Source: Actinomycetota bacterium | Lineage (GTDB): Bacteria; Actinomycetota; Thermoleophilia; Gaiellales; Gaiellaceae | DNA: 6,590 nt | Assembly: GCA_013698195.1 (NCBI GenBank) | Contig: JACCVK010000357.1 | Coordinates: 1 to 6,590 of the forward strand | Direction of reading: 5' to 3' | Shown: positions 1 through 6,140 of the stretch, piece by piece | How positions within the stretch are numbered: the first letter of the stretch is position 1 | Layout: each line of letters opens with the position of its first letter | Position numbers and translations under genes: made by a program | The notes under the pieces: generated by a model | Told to the model about the DNA's origin: nothing | The model's database searches: none | The model's input: the letters and a program-made list of their open reading frames with translations, nothing else

Positions 1-2907
1 GCGCCGAAGTGCGAGACCCGTGAGAAGCCACAGCCAGACGAGACGATTGGCGGCGACAGAGACCTTGTTCCGCGCGAGTACCTCGTCGGCCTCCTCCCAG
101 CGGCCCGCCGGCACATAGATCAGCGCCGCGAGCGAGAGTTGAAGGTACTGCTCGTAGCCCTCGGCGCCAAGACCGCGCTCGAGCTTCGGCAACTGTGCTC
201 TTACGAGTCGTTCCGCCTCCACGACCGAGCCGATCAACGCCATCGACCAGAGGGAGTTCACAACAGCGCGCGACGCTTCGTCGTGCGCGCCGGCGCGAAG
301 TGCGAGGTCGACGATCTCCGAGACCTCGTCGAAAGCCGGAATGCGGCTGTACGACCTTTCGGTCGTGAACAGATTGATCCGCGCGTTCGCTTCCGCGGCC
401 GGCTCGTTCATGCGAGCGGCGACGTCGATCGCGCGAAGAGCGGTCGCTTCGGCATTGGGCAGCGCTCGCAGCATCTCGATCTGGGAGAGACGCGCCAGCG
501 CTCGCGCGAGCTCGGGCGACTCCGGAAGACCTTCGAGCGCCGACACGGCCGCTTCCGCAGCCTCGAGCGCTTCCTCCCAGAGGCCGCGAAGCCAGGCGGC
601 CCGCGCGCGCAGCCCGAGCGCATCGGCCCGCATGTTCAAGTCGCCCATCTCTTTCGCAATCCCTGCCACTTCCGCGAGACGTTCGAGCGCCCGCTCGTAC
701 CTCGTCGTGTGGATGTCGGCCTGTGCGGCCATGAGCAGCGCAGACGCCCGCTCGTCGGTTGTCGCGGAAAGCTCGAGCGAGCGGCCCAGAAGGCGTTCGG
801 CGGACGAGTACGCACCGCGCCGCACAGCCGCATTTCCCGCGCTGAGCACGGCTTCGTAGGCCGACCGCCGGAGCTCCTCGTCTTCCTCTCCCCAGTGGAG
901 CGCTTGGTCGTAGTGGAAGGCAATCAGCTCGCTCGTCTCCGCTTGGCGGTCTGGAACCGCATCGCCGAGCCACTGAGCGACTCGCCGGTGCAGAGAGCCC
1001 CGCTCGTACCGCGGGAGCGTCGTGTACGCGACTTCGCACGTTAGCGCGTGCTTGAACATGAACTCGCGCCGGCCGGAGAACGCCGATTCCAGCTGCTCGG
1101 AGACGATCGCCCGGCGACCCAATAACGCGACAACCTCCTCGTCGACGTCGACAGCCGAGGGCCAGAACGTGCGTCCCATCACTGAGCAGCGGCGCAGCGC
1201 CTCGCGCTCTCGGGACTCGAGCAGGTCGAGGCGAGCCGCGATCACACCGTGAATCGAGTCGGGCATGCCGCTCATGGCGAGACGATCGGCCTCGAACCAG
1301 CGGCCGTGTCGTTCCTCGATCGCGCCCTGCTCGACGAGCATCGCGAGCATCTCCTCGAGAAAGAACGGGTTGCCCTCCGCCGGCGTCAGGATTCGGCTCG
1401 CGACGTCTGCCGGGATGGCCCCCGAGCCGAGCAGAGCTCGCAGCAGGCTCGTCGCATCGCCGTCACTCAGCGGTGTCAGCGTGATCGACGACGCGCGAAG
1501 GCTCCCTGTCCCCCATGACGGCCTCGAGTCGAGGAGCTCCGGACGGGAGGGGCAGACGATGAGCACAGCCGTGTCCTCGAGACCGCCGAGCATGTCGTCG
1601 AGAAGGTCGAGGAGCGGCTCAGATGCCCAGTGAATGTCCTCGATCACGAGCACGACGAGGCCGCGCCGTCCGAGCATGGCGAGGTACTTCGTCCACGCAT
1701 CGTGCAGCCGTTGCCGTACGTCTCCGCCCCCACCGATTCCCGCCGACTGACCGGGTAGCGAGAGCCCCATGGTCCAGCCGATCGCTTCGACGATCGAAGT
1801 GAGTTGCTCGGATGGAACCGTTCGCGACACGGCGGCTGCGAGCTTCTCGAGGGCCGCGGCGGCCGGCTCGTCTTCGCGAATGCCGGCGAGCGCGCCGGCG
1901 ACCTCTGCGAGGGGCAGGTACGTGATTCCGTCGCCGTACGGCACCGAGCGTCCGACGAGGACACGCGCATCCTCGAGGCCTGCGACGAACTCGGTCACGA
2001 GGCGACTCTTCCCCAACCCCGCCTGGCCGAACACGGTGACCAAGTGCGGGCTGCGCTCGCGCGCAACGCGGCTCGCGAGGAGGCGAAGCAGCGCGAGCTC
2101 GTCCGCTCGTCCGATGAACGGCGCAGCCGCTTCTCGGACGCTGCCGAGCGGACCTACCGCCGCGAGTGCCGCCCAGGCGCGCACCGGCTGTGCCTTCCCT
2201 TTCGCGGCGAGCTCACCGCGCTCGCGATAGGAGACCGCTCGCTGCGTGGCCTGTCTCGTCCGCTCGCCGACAAGTACCTCGCCGGGCTCGGCAAGCTGCT
2301 GAAGCCGAGCGGCGACGTTTACAGCATCTCCCGTAACCATGAGCTCGCCGCGCGCGGCGGCCTCACGACCTGCGATGACCTCCCCCGTGTCGACGCCGAT
2401 TCGCAGACCGACGTCTCCACCGTGCTCGGCGCCAACCCGCTCCGCGAAGCCGTCGAAGCTCGCACGGGTCGCGATCGCCGCACGGACCGCCCGCTCGGCA
2501 TCGTCCTCGTGTGACTGCGGGATCCCGAAGACGGCGAGGATCGCATCCCCCACGAATTTCTCGGTGATACCGCCGTAGCGCTCGACCTCTGCGTTGACGA
2601 GCTCGTACAGCTCGCTCTGGAGCACTCGTATGTCTTCCGGGTCGAGTCGCTCGCCAAGCGCCGTCGAGCCGGCGAGATCCGCGAAGAGGATCGTCACGAC
2701 CCGTCTTTCTTCCTTCTCGGAGGAGGTCGCCGCACCTCGTCGTACACCGGGCTGGAGCGTCGCTCCGCACGCGGAGCAGAACGCCGCCGAGGCCGACTCG
2801 TCGGAACCGCAACTGGGGCACTCGCGGCGGAGAGAGGTGCCACACCAGGGACAGAACTTCCCGGCGACCGGGACGTCAGCGCCGCAGGAGGGGCACGTGC
2901 TCGGCAT
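1..2907 (-). CDS. Class III adenylyl cyclase with double zinc ribbon and STAND/AAA ATPase (C-terminus cut by window)
   Basis: The frame is open for 969 codons from the ATG at 2905-2907 to base 1, with no stop, so the C-terminus is missing. Two Cys4 zinc ribbons come first (C5, C8, C19, C22 and C30, C33, C44, C47). The cyclase domain spans about 68-230: metal-binding aspartates D77 (FADLAGST) and D121 (KFVGDAILAVFG), adenine-selecting K117 and D194, and transition-state residues N197 and R201 (GDAVNVAARL). All key residues are present, so an active ATP-to-cAMP enzyme is expected by family rules. An ATPase follows from about 263: Walker A GQAGLGKS at 294-301, Walker B LVIEDIHW at 420-427, GNPFFLEEM at 512-520 and FKHAL at 618-622. 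From about 630 the chain is Ala/Leu/Glu-rich and helical, like TPR arrays. No membrane segment or signal peptide is visible, so it is probably cytoplasmic. One rare TTA codon occurs at residue 595. The start lies 21 bases after the upstream gene, without a clear Shine-Dalgarno, suggesting coupled expression. The input signal is unknown. Confidence 0.93.
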   Translation of the reverse strand, partial: MPSTCPSCGADVPVAGKFCPWCGTSLRRECPSCGSDESASAAFCSACGATLQPGVRRGAATSSEKEERRVVTILFADLAGSTALGERLDPEDIRVLQSELYELVNAEVERYGGITEKFVGDAILAVFGIPQSHEDDAERAVRAAIATRASFDGFAERVGAEHGGDVGLRIGVDTGEVIAGREAAARGELMVTGDAVNVAARLQQLAEPGEVLVGERTRQATQRAVSYRERGELAAKGKAQPVRAWAALAAVGPLGSVREAAAPFIGRADELALLRLLASRVARERSPHLVTVFGQAGLGKSRLVTEFVAGLEDARVLVGRSVPYGDGITYLPLAEVAGALAGIREDEPAAAALEKLAAAVSRTVPSEQLTSIVEAIGWTMGLSLPGQSAGIGGGGDVRQRLHDAWTKYLAMLGRRGLVVLVIEDIHWASEPLLDLLDDMLGGLEDTAVLIVCPSRPELLDSRPSWGTGSLRASSITLTPLSDGDATSLLRALLGSGAIPADVASRILTPAEGNPFFLEEMLAMLVEQGAIEERHGRWFEADRLAMSGMPDSIHGVIAARLDLLESREREALRRCSVMGRTFWPSAVDVDEEVVALLGRRAIVSEQLESAFSGRREFMFKHALTCEVAYTTLPRYERGSLHRRVAQWLGDAVPDRQAETSELIAFHYDQALHWGEEDEELRRSAYEAVLSAGNAAVRRGAYSSAERLLGRSLELSATTDERASALLMAAQADIHTTRYERALERLAEVAGIAKEMGDLNMRADALGLRARAAWLRGLWEEALEAAEAAVSALEGLPESPELARALARLSQIEMLRALPNAEATALRAIDVAARMNEPAAEANARINLFTTERSYSRIPAFDEVSEIVDLALRAGAHDEASRAVVNSLWSMALIGSVVEAERLVRAQLPKLERGLGAEGYEQYLQLSLAALIYVPAGRWEEADEVLARNKVSVAANRLVWLWLLTGLALRR

Positions 2908-2928
2908 TGCCGCGAGTGTACGACGCTC

Positions 2929-3621
2929 TCAGCGGGTGCCGAGCGCCCCGTCCGGGCGCACGTCCACATCATCCTCGCGCAGGCGCGCGCGCACGAGGAA
3001 TTGAAACGCCGTCCACGCTCCGCGCTGCACGTCGATCAGCCGGTACACCTGCCACTCCGACAGGAGCTCGGGATCGGCCCGCCTCGCATCAGCCCAATCA
3101 GTCATCTTCGGCAGACGCCCGAGCGCGAGTGCGAGCTCCGCGCCTTGCTCGACCGCCCGCTCGAGCCGCTCCTCCCCGACCGGGACATCGAAACCGGCTT
3201 CGCGAAGCGCGTTCGCGAGCGAGCCGAATGTGTGGGTGTACGTAGAAGCCGACGGCAGGGTCCGCCTGCGGCCGGCGAAGTCGCTCGACTTCGGCGTCCT
3301 GCCGAGCTCGTGACCGAGCGCTCGCAGCTGTGTGAGCAGATCATCGCGGGTAAGGAATCGTCGCGGGAAGAGGCCGGCCGCTCGCTTGGCGGCATTCCAG
3401 GTGCCGAAGTGCTCGATCACGGTCTGCGGATGGACGCGCGCGTCGCTGTCGTCCGCGAACTCTCGCATCGTCGGCGAGCGGCCAAGCCGTTCGGCCGACC
3501 CCCGAAGCTCCTCCAGGATCTCCTCGTTCGTGTACCGGCGTCGCAGCCCGGCGCGGAACGCGGCGAGCTCGGCCTCGTCGATCTGTACCCGGGCACGCTT
3601 GTGCGAGCGCGGTCGAGCCAT
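2929..3621 (-). CDS. Stand-alone HNH_repeat (homing-endonuclease-associated repeat) protein, putative DNA-binding
   Basis: This encodes 230 residues from ATG (3619-3621) to TGA (2929-2931). It contains two clear copies and one diverged copy of the module associated with homing endonucleases (Pfam HNH_repeat). Copy 1 is at about 31-84 (YTNEEILEEL, LGRSPTMREF, HFGTWNAAKRAAGL). Copy 2 is at about 91-144 (LTRDDLLTQL, LGRTPKSSDF, TFGSLANALREAGF). Copy 3 is at about 150-210 (LGRLPKMTDW, GAWTAFQFL). In the family these modules are small helical DNA-binding units. No HNH, LAGLIDADG or GIY-YIG nuclease motif is present, so cleavage is not expected. The N-terminus is basic (MARPRSHKRARV), which suits nucleic-acid binding. 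The frame stays open upstream to 3918, but that extension overlaps murT and has unrelated composition, so the ATG just before the basic tail was chosen. The cyclase gene begins 21 bases downstream on the same strand. The role is unknown; a local regulator is an inference. Confidence 0.82.
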   Translation of the reverse strand: MARPRSHKRARVQIDEAELAAFRAGLRRRYTNEEILEELRGSAERLGRSPTMREFADDSDARVHPQTVIEHFGTWNAAKRAAGLFPRRFLTRDDLLTQLRALGHELGRTPKSSDFAGRRRTLPSASTYTHTFGSLANALREAGFDVPVGEERLERAVEQGAELALALGRLPKMTDWADARRADPELLSEWQVYRLIDVQRGAWTAFQFLVRARLREDDVDVRPDGALGTR

Positions 3622-3624
3622 ATG

Positions 3625-3671
3625 TGCAGGCAGCTTAGAGCGTTTTGAACAATCTGCAAGTGGTTTAGAGC
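3625..3671. repeat. 17-bp direct repeat pair, 30-bp period, in the divergent promoter region
   Basis: Positions 3625-3641 and 3655-3671 match at 13 of 17 bases and both end in TTAGAGC; all four differences are transitions. The start-to-start distance is exactly 30 bp, close to three helical turns, so two bound proteins would sit on the same face. The pair lies in the 98-bp gap between the divergent HNH_repeat gene and murT, the expected place for an operator. Operator function is inference. Confidence 0.45.
3632..3659 (-). promoter_or_regulatory. Possible sigma-70-type promoter for the HNH_repeat/cyclase unit
   Basis: On the minus strand, TTGCAG (3654-3659) is followed after 16 bp by TAAGCT (3632-3637), which matches the TAnnnT pattern of a -10 box. 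The -35 box matches consensus at only three positions. Transcription would start close to the ATG at 3621, giving an almost leaderless mRNA, which agrees with the absence of a Shine-Dalgarno. Each box lies inside one copy of the direct repeat at 3625-3671, so a protein bound there would block the promoter. No convincing -35/-10 pair was found for murT in the other direction; TACCCT at 3693-3698 is a possible -10. Confidence 0.3.
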
Positions 3672-3719
3672 ACTCGCCTCCTCCCCACCCGCTACCCTCG
3701 CCCCGGTGCCGGACCGCCG

Positions 3720-5087
3720 ATGAGCGCTCGCATCCGTCTCGAGACGATGGCCGCGCGGGCCGTCGGCCACGTGTCGCGCGCCGCAGGTCGCGGGGGCGGC
3801 ACGACGTTGCCCGGAAAGCTCCTGTGGAAGGTCGATCCTCGCGCCGTAGACCAGCTCGCCGCCCGACTCCCACTCGGAGTCGCGCTCGTTTCCGCCACGA
3901 ACGGCAAGACCACGACAACCGCGATGGCCGCTCGAATCCTGGCCCAGGAGCATCGCCTAACCTGGAATCGCGCCGGCGCGAACCTGCTCTCCGGTATCGC
4001 CTCGGCGCTCGTCAGCTCCGACGGCAGCGAGCTGGGCCTCTTCGAGGTCGACGAGGCTGCTCTGCCCGAAGCAATTGCCCGCACCCGGCCGCGCGTCGTG
4101 TCGCTCGGCAACCTGTTCCGCGACCAGCTCGACCGCTACGGCGAGCTCGAGCTCGTCGCGGAGCGCTGGCGCGAGGCGGTGCGCGCGCTTCCGGACGAGA
4201 CGACGCTCGTCGTCAACGCGGACGATCCCGTGCTCGCGGATCTCGCCGAGGGCCGCCAGAGTGTTCTGCGGTACGGCCTCGACGACCCGCGGCATGCGCG
4301 TCCGGCGCTCCAGCACGCCGCGGACTCGAAGTACTGCGTCCGCTGCGGCACGCCGTACGAGTACGCCGCCGCGTACGTCGGACACCTCGGTGCGTATCGG
4401 TGCCCGAGCTGCGGTAACGCGCGGCCCGATCTCGACGTCGTCGCACGAGATATCGAGCTCACGGGCCTGCGGTCGTCGCGGTTCACGCTCGCTACCCCGA
4501 GCGGGGAAGTCCGGGTCGAGCTCGCGCTGCCCGGTCTCTACAACGTGTACAACGCCGCCGCGGCGACGAGCTCGAGCCTTGCGCTCGGCTCCTCGCTCGA
4601 CGTGATTCGCGCAGGGCTCGAAGGATTCAGCGCCGCGTTCGGCCGTTTCGAGCGAATCGCGCAGGGGGCCAAGACGATCGTGATCCTCTTGATCAAGAAT
4701 CCGGCCGGCGCGAACGAGGCGTTGCGCACGCTCGAGACAGGTGTACCGCCCGTGCTCGTGATTGCCCTCAACGATGCCATCGCCGACGGGCAGGACGTCT
4801 CGTGGATCTGGGACGTCGACTTCGAGCCCGTCCTCCCCCACGCCGGCCGGATCGTCGCAAGCGGCGGGCGAGCTGCGGAGCTCGCGCTGCGGCTGCTGTA
4901 CGGCGGACTCCCGGAGGAGCGGCTGGAGGTGGTGCCCGGGCTCGAGCAAGCACTCGATCGTGCGCTCGAGCTCACCGAAGCAGGTGGCGAGCTCGTCATC
5001 CTGCCCACGTACACGGCGATGCTCGCGCTGCGGGGAATCCTCACCGCCAGGGGCGTCGTACCCGCGTACTGGGACACGCCACGATGA
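3720..5087 (+). CDS. murT: Lipid II isoglutaminyl synthase (glutamine-hydrolyzing), subunit MurT
   Basis: This 455-residue Mur-ligase-like subunit activates the alpha-carboxyl of D-Glu in the lipid II stem peptide with ATP, then receives ammonia from GatD, giving D-isoglutamine on the cytoplasmic side of the membrane. The P-loop is ATNGKTTT at 59-66. It is followed by NRAGANLLSG (83-92), FEVDEAALP (108-116) and NLFRDQLDRYGE (131-142). A four-cysteine zinc ribbon typical of MurT is inserted at C206, C209, C228 and C231. LPGLYNVYNAAAA (270-282) closes the Mur middle domain. The C-terminal DUF1727 domain has KNPAGANE (326-333) and NDAIADGQDVSWIWDVDFE (351-369). In known complexes a MurT aspartate completes the GatD catalytic triad; D365 or D367 is the likely equivalent. 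Length and order are normal. The ATG at 3720 keeps the usual N-terminus; ATG at codon 10 is less likely. No Shine-Dalgarno is visible. gatD follows after 10 bases. Confidence 0.96.
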   Translation: MSARIRLETMAARAVGHVSRAAGRGGGTTLPGKLLWKVDPRAVDQLAARLPLGVALVSATNGKTTTTAMAARILAQEHRLTWNRAGANLLSGIASALVSSDGSELGLFEVDEAALPEAIARTRPRVVSLGNLFRDQLDRYGELELVAERWREAVRALPDETTLVVNADDPVLADLAEGRQSVLRYGLDDPRHARPALQHAADSKYCVRCGTPYEYAAAYVGHLGAYRCPSCGNARPDLDVVARDIELTGLRSSRFTLATPSGEVRVELALPGLYNVYNAAAATSSSLALGSSLDVIRAGLEGFSAAFGRFERIAQGAKTIVILLIKNPAGANEALRTLETGVPPVLVIALNDAIADGQDVSWIWDVDFEPVLPHAGRIVASGGRAAELALRLLYGGLPEERLEVVPGLEQALDRALELTEAGGELVILPTYTAMLALRGILTARGVVPAYWDTPR

Positions 5088-5111
5088 GGCTGCGCCGATG
5101 AAGCTACGCGT
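5084..5111 (+). repeat. Imperfect 14-bp tandem repeat spanning the murT stop and gatD start
   Basis: Copy 1 (5084-5097, ATGAGGCTGCGCCG) and copy 2 (5098-5111, ATGAAGCTACGCGT) agree at 10 of their first 12 bases. The ATG of copy 1 overlaps the murT stop as ATGA. It opens a five-codon frame (MRLRR) whose TGA (5099-5101) overlaps the gatD ATG, again as ATGA. It looks like an old duplication of the gatD start codon region. Confidence 0.5.
5086..5089 (+). promoter_or_regulatory. gatD ribosome binding site (GAGG)
   Basis: GAGG lies eight bases before the ATG at 5098 and overlaps the last two bases of the murT stop codon. The position supports 5098 as the gatD start and suggests translation coupled to murT. 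Confidence 0.55.
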
Positions 5112-5853
5112 TGCGCACCTCTATCCGGACTATCTCAACATCTACGCCGATCGCGGCAACATCGCTGTCCTTACCCAGCGGGCGGAACTCCGCGGCCACT
5201 CGCTCGAGATCGAGTCCGTCGGTCTGAGTGGCGAGATTCGTTCCAGCGCGCACGACCTCTACTACGTCGGCGGCGGTCAGGACCGCGAGCAAGCGCTCAT
5301 CGCTCCCGACCTCGCCGCGAAAGGCTCCGCGCTTATTGAGGCGGTGCTAGGCGGCGCCGCGTTGCTCGCAGTGTGCGGCGGGTATCAACTCCTCGGGCGC
5401 GGCTATCGAGGTCGAGACGGGTCGACGATGCCCGGCGTCGGCCTCTTCCCGCACGAGACGGTTGCGGGCAGCACACGAATGATCGGTGACGTACTGCTCG
5501 AGTGCGAGCCCGTCCCGGGTGAACGGCGGACCGTCGCGGGTTTCGAAAACCATGCCGGTCGCACCCTGCTCGACGGGGGCGCAGTCCCGCTCGGGCGGGT
5601 GATCCATGGCCATGGGAACGACGGCGAGTCAGGGTTCGAGGGTTGTCGCGTGCAGCGTGCGATCGGGACGTACTTGCACGGCCCGCTCTTGCCTCGGAAT
5701 CCATGGCTCGCGGACTGGCTGCTCGCCCAGGCGATCGCGCACGCGACGGGTGAGGATCCTCCAGTCTTCGTGGAGGTGCCCGACGAGCTCGCGGAGGAAG
5801 CGCATCGAGTAGCCGCCGCGCGGGCGAAGAGTCGCGGTGGTCGTCGTCGCTAA
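5098..5853 (+). CDS. gatD: Lipid II isoglutaminyl synthase, glutamine amidotransferase subunit GatD
   Basis: This 251-residue class I glutaminase of the CobB/CobQ type hydrolyses glutamine and passes ammonia to MurT for amidation of lipid II. The N-terminus (LYPDYLNIYADRGN, 8-21) is the family signature. The nucleophile is C93 in AVCGGYQLLG, and the catalytic histidine is H194 in GTYLHGPLLPRNPW. These correspond to C94 and H189 of Staphylococcus aureus GatD as I recall them. R127 (GSTRMIGD) fits the substrate-binding arginine, R128, in that enzyme. GFENHAGRT (148-156) is also conserved. As in other GatD proteins the third triad residue is expected to come from MurT. The frame is open further upstream, but those codons lie inside murT in another frame, so the ATG at 5098, with GAGG before it, is the start. 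The tail is basic (RAKSRGGRRR). The TAA stop directly abuts a long inverted repeat. Confidence 0.95.
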   Translation: MKLRVAHLYPDYLNIYADRGNIAVLTQRAELRGHSLEIESVGLSGEIRSSAHDLYYVGGGQDREQALIAPDLAAKGSALIEAVLGGAALLAVCGGYQLLGRGYRGRDGSTMPGVGLFPHETVAGSTRMIGDVLLECEPVPGERRTVAGFENHAGRTLLDGGAVPLGRVIHGHGNDGESGFEGCRVQRAIGTYLHGPLLPRNPWLADWLLAQAIAHATGEDPPVFVEVPDELAEEAHRVAAARAKSRGGRRR

Positions 5854-6016
5854 GTGCTTCCCACCGTAAATACGCTCGTGGTTCGCCGGGCGAAACCCGA
5901 GCAGGCCTAGGACGCAGGGAGCGTTCATACCCGAAGGTGTGGATGCGACCGAGGACGACGGCATGCGAAGCGTTTGCAGCCGCGCGAAGCGTGGGCGTAT
6001 TTGCGGTGGGGAGCAC
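5854..6016 (+). ncRNA. Candidate structured RNA or 3'UTR element after gatD
   Basis: Bases 5854-5880 pair with 5990-6016 as an unbroken 27-bp stem. It contains five G-U wobbles and no mismatch when read as plus-strand RNA. After one G-G mismatch the stem continues for 5 bp (5882-5886 with 5984-5988). Inside it are three local hairpins. One is 5887-5899 (4 bp, CGAAA loop). The second is 5917-5950: an 11-bp stem with three wobbles, a CGAA loop, tandem G-A/A-G oppositions, then two more G-C pairs. The third is 5959-5982: 10 bp, one bulged A, GCG loop. The wobbles would be A-C mismatches on the other strand, so the plus strand is favoured. I do not recognise the class. An old inverted-repeat mobile element (MITE-like) is the main alternative; no target duplication or transposase is visible. 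A rival hairpin at 5874-5902 (12 of 14 pairs) could compete with the stem. Confidence 0.42.
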
Positions 6017-6018
6017 CA

Positions 6019-6060
6019 AAGGCGGGTTCTATAGGGGCACCCCATCCCACCACCCGCTTT
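6019..6060. terminator. Possible bidirectional terminator between convergent genes
   Basis: AAGGCGGGT (6019-6027) pairs with ACCCGCTTT (6052-6060), with one G-U pair. The 24-base loop contains GGGGCACCCC (6034-6043), which can form its own small hairpin. The plus-strand side ends in only three T's, so it is a weak intrinsic terminator at best. It sits just past the structured segment after gatD and could end that transcript. CCCACC at 6046-6051 could instead pair with GGTGGG at 6005-6010, taking the right arm of the long stem. Confidence 0.3.
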
Positions 6061-6070
6061 CGAGCGTACA

Positions 6071-6113
6071 GCGGAAAACCTTGCGCGTGTGACACGGACC
6101 GTGCCGATTCCGC
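6071..6113. other. Stem-loop with overlapping short palindromes
   Basis: GCGGAA (6071-6076) pairs perfectly with TTCCGC (6108-6113). The loop holds two overlapping palindromes of five bases around a centre: CGTGTGACACG (6086-6096) and CACGGACCGTG (6093-6103). No open frame of interest covers it. It could be a terminator stem for either convergent gene or a protein site; nothing decides between these. Confidence 0.3.
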
Positions 6114-6122
6114 AACAAATGC

Positions 6123-6140
6123 GTGCCGAGATCACGGCAC
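6123..6140 (-). terminator. Hairpin around the NUDIX stop codon
   Basis: GTGCCG (6123-6128) and CGGCAC (6135-6140) form a perfect 6-bp stem with a 6-base loop that contains the NUDIX stop codon (6132-6134). On the minus strand it is followed by GCATTTGTTG, a poor T-rich tail. A weak terminator or mRNA 3'-end stabiliser is possible. A second GTGCCG at 6101-6106 could compete for the same partner. Confidence 0.3.

Noticed and set aside
139..1044. Plus-strand open frame of 301 codons
   Set aside because: It lies wholly antisense to the cyclase gene, whose conserved ATPase and helical regions explain the sequence. The translation is Arg-rich, typical of a shadow in GC-rich DNA.
3622..3918. N-terminal extension of the HNH_repeat frame by 99 codons
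   Set aside because: It overlaps the start of murT on the other strand and is low-complexity Arg/Ser-rich. The basic tail after the ATG at 3621 is a natural protein start.
4762..5097. Upstream extension of the gatD frame
   Set aside because: It lies inside the conserved DUF1727 part of murT. The GatD signature begins just after the ATG at 5098.
6088..6103. Possible CRP/cAMP-receptor site because of TGTGA
   Set aside because: The second half-site TCACA is absent at the required 6-bp spacing, and the position between convergent gene ends does not suit a promoter operator.
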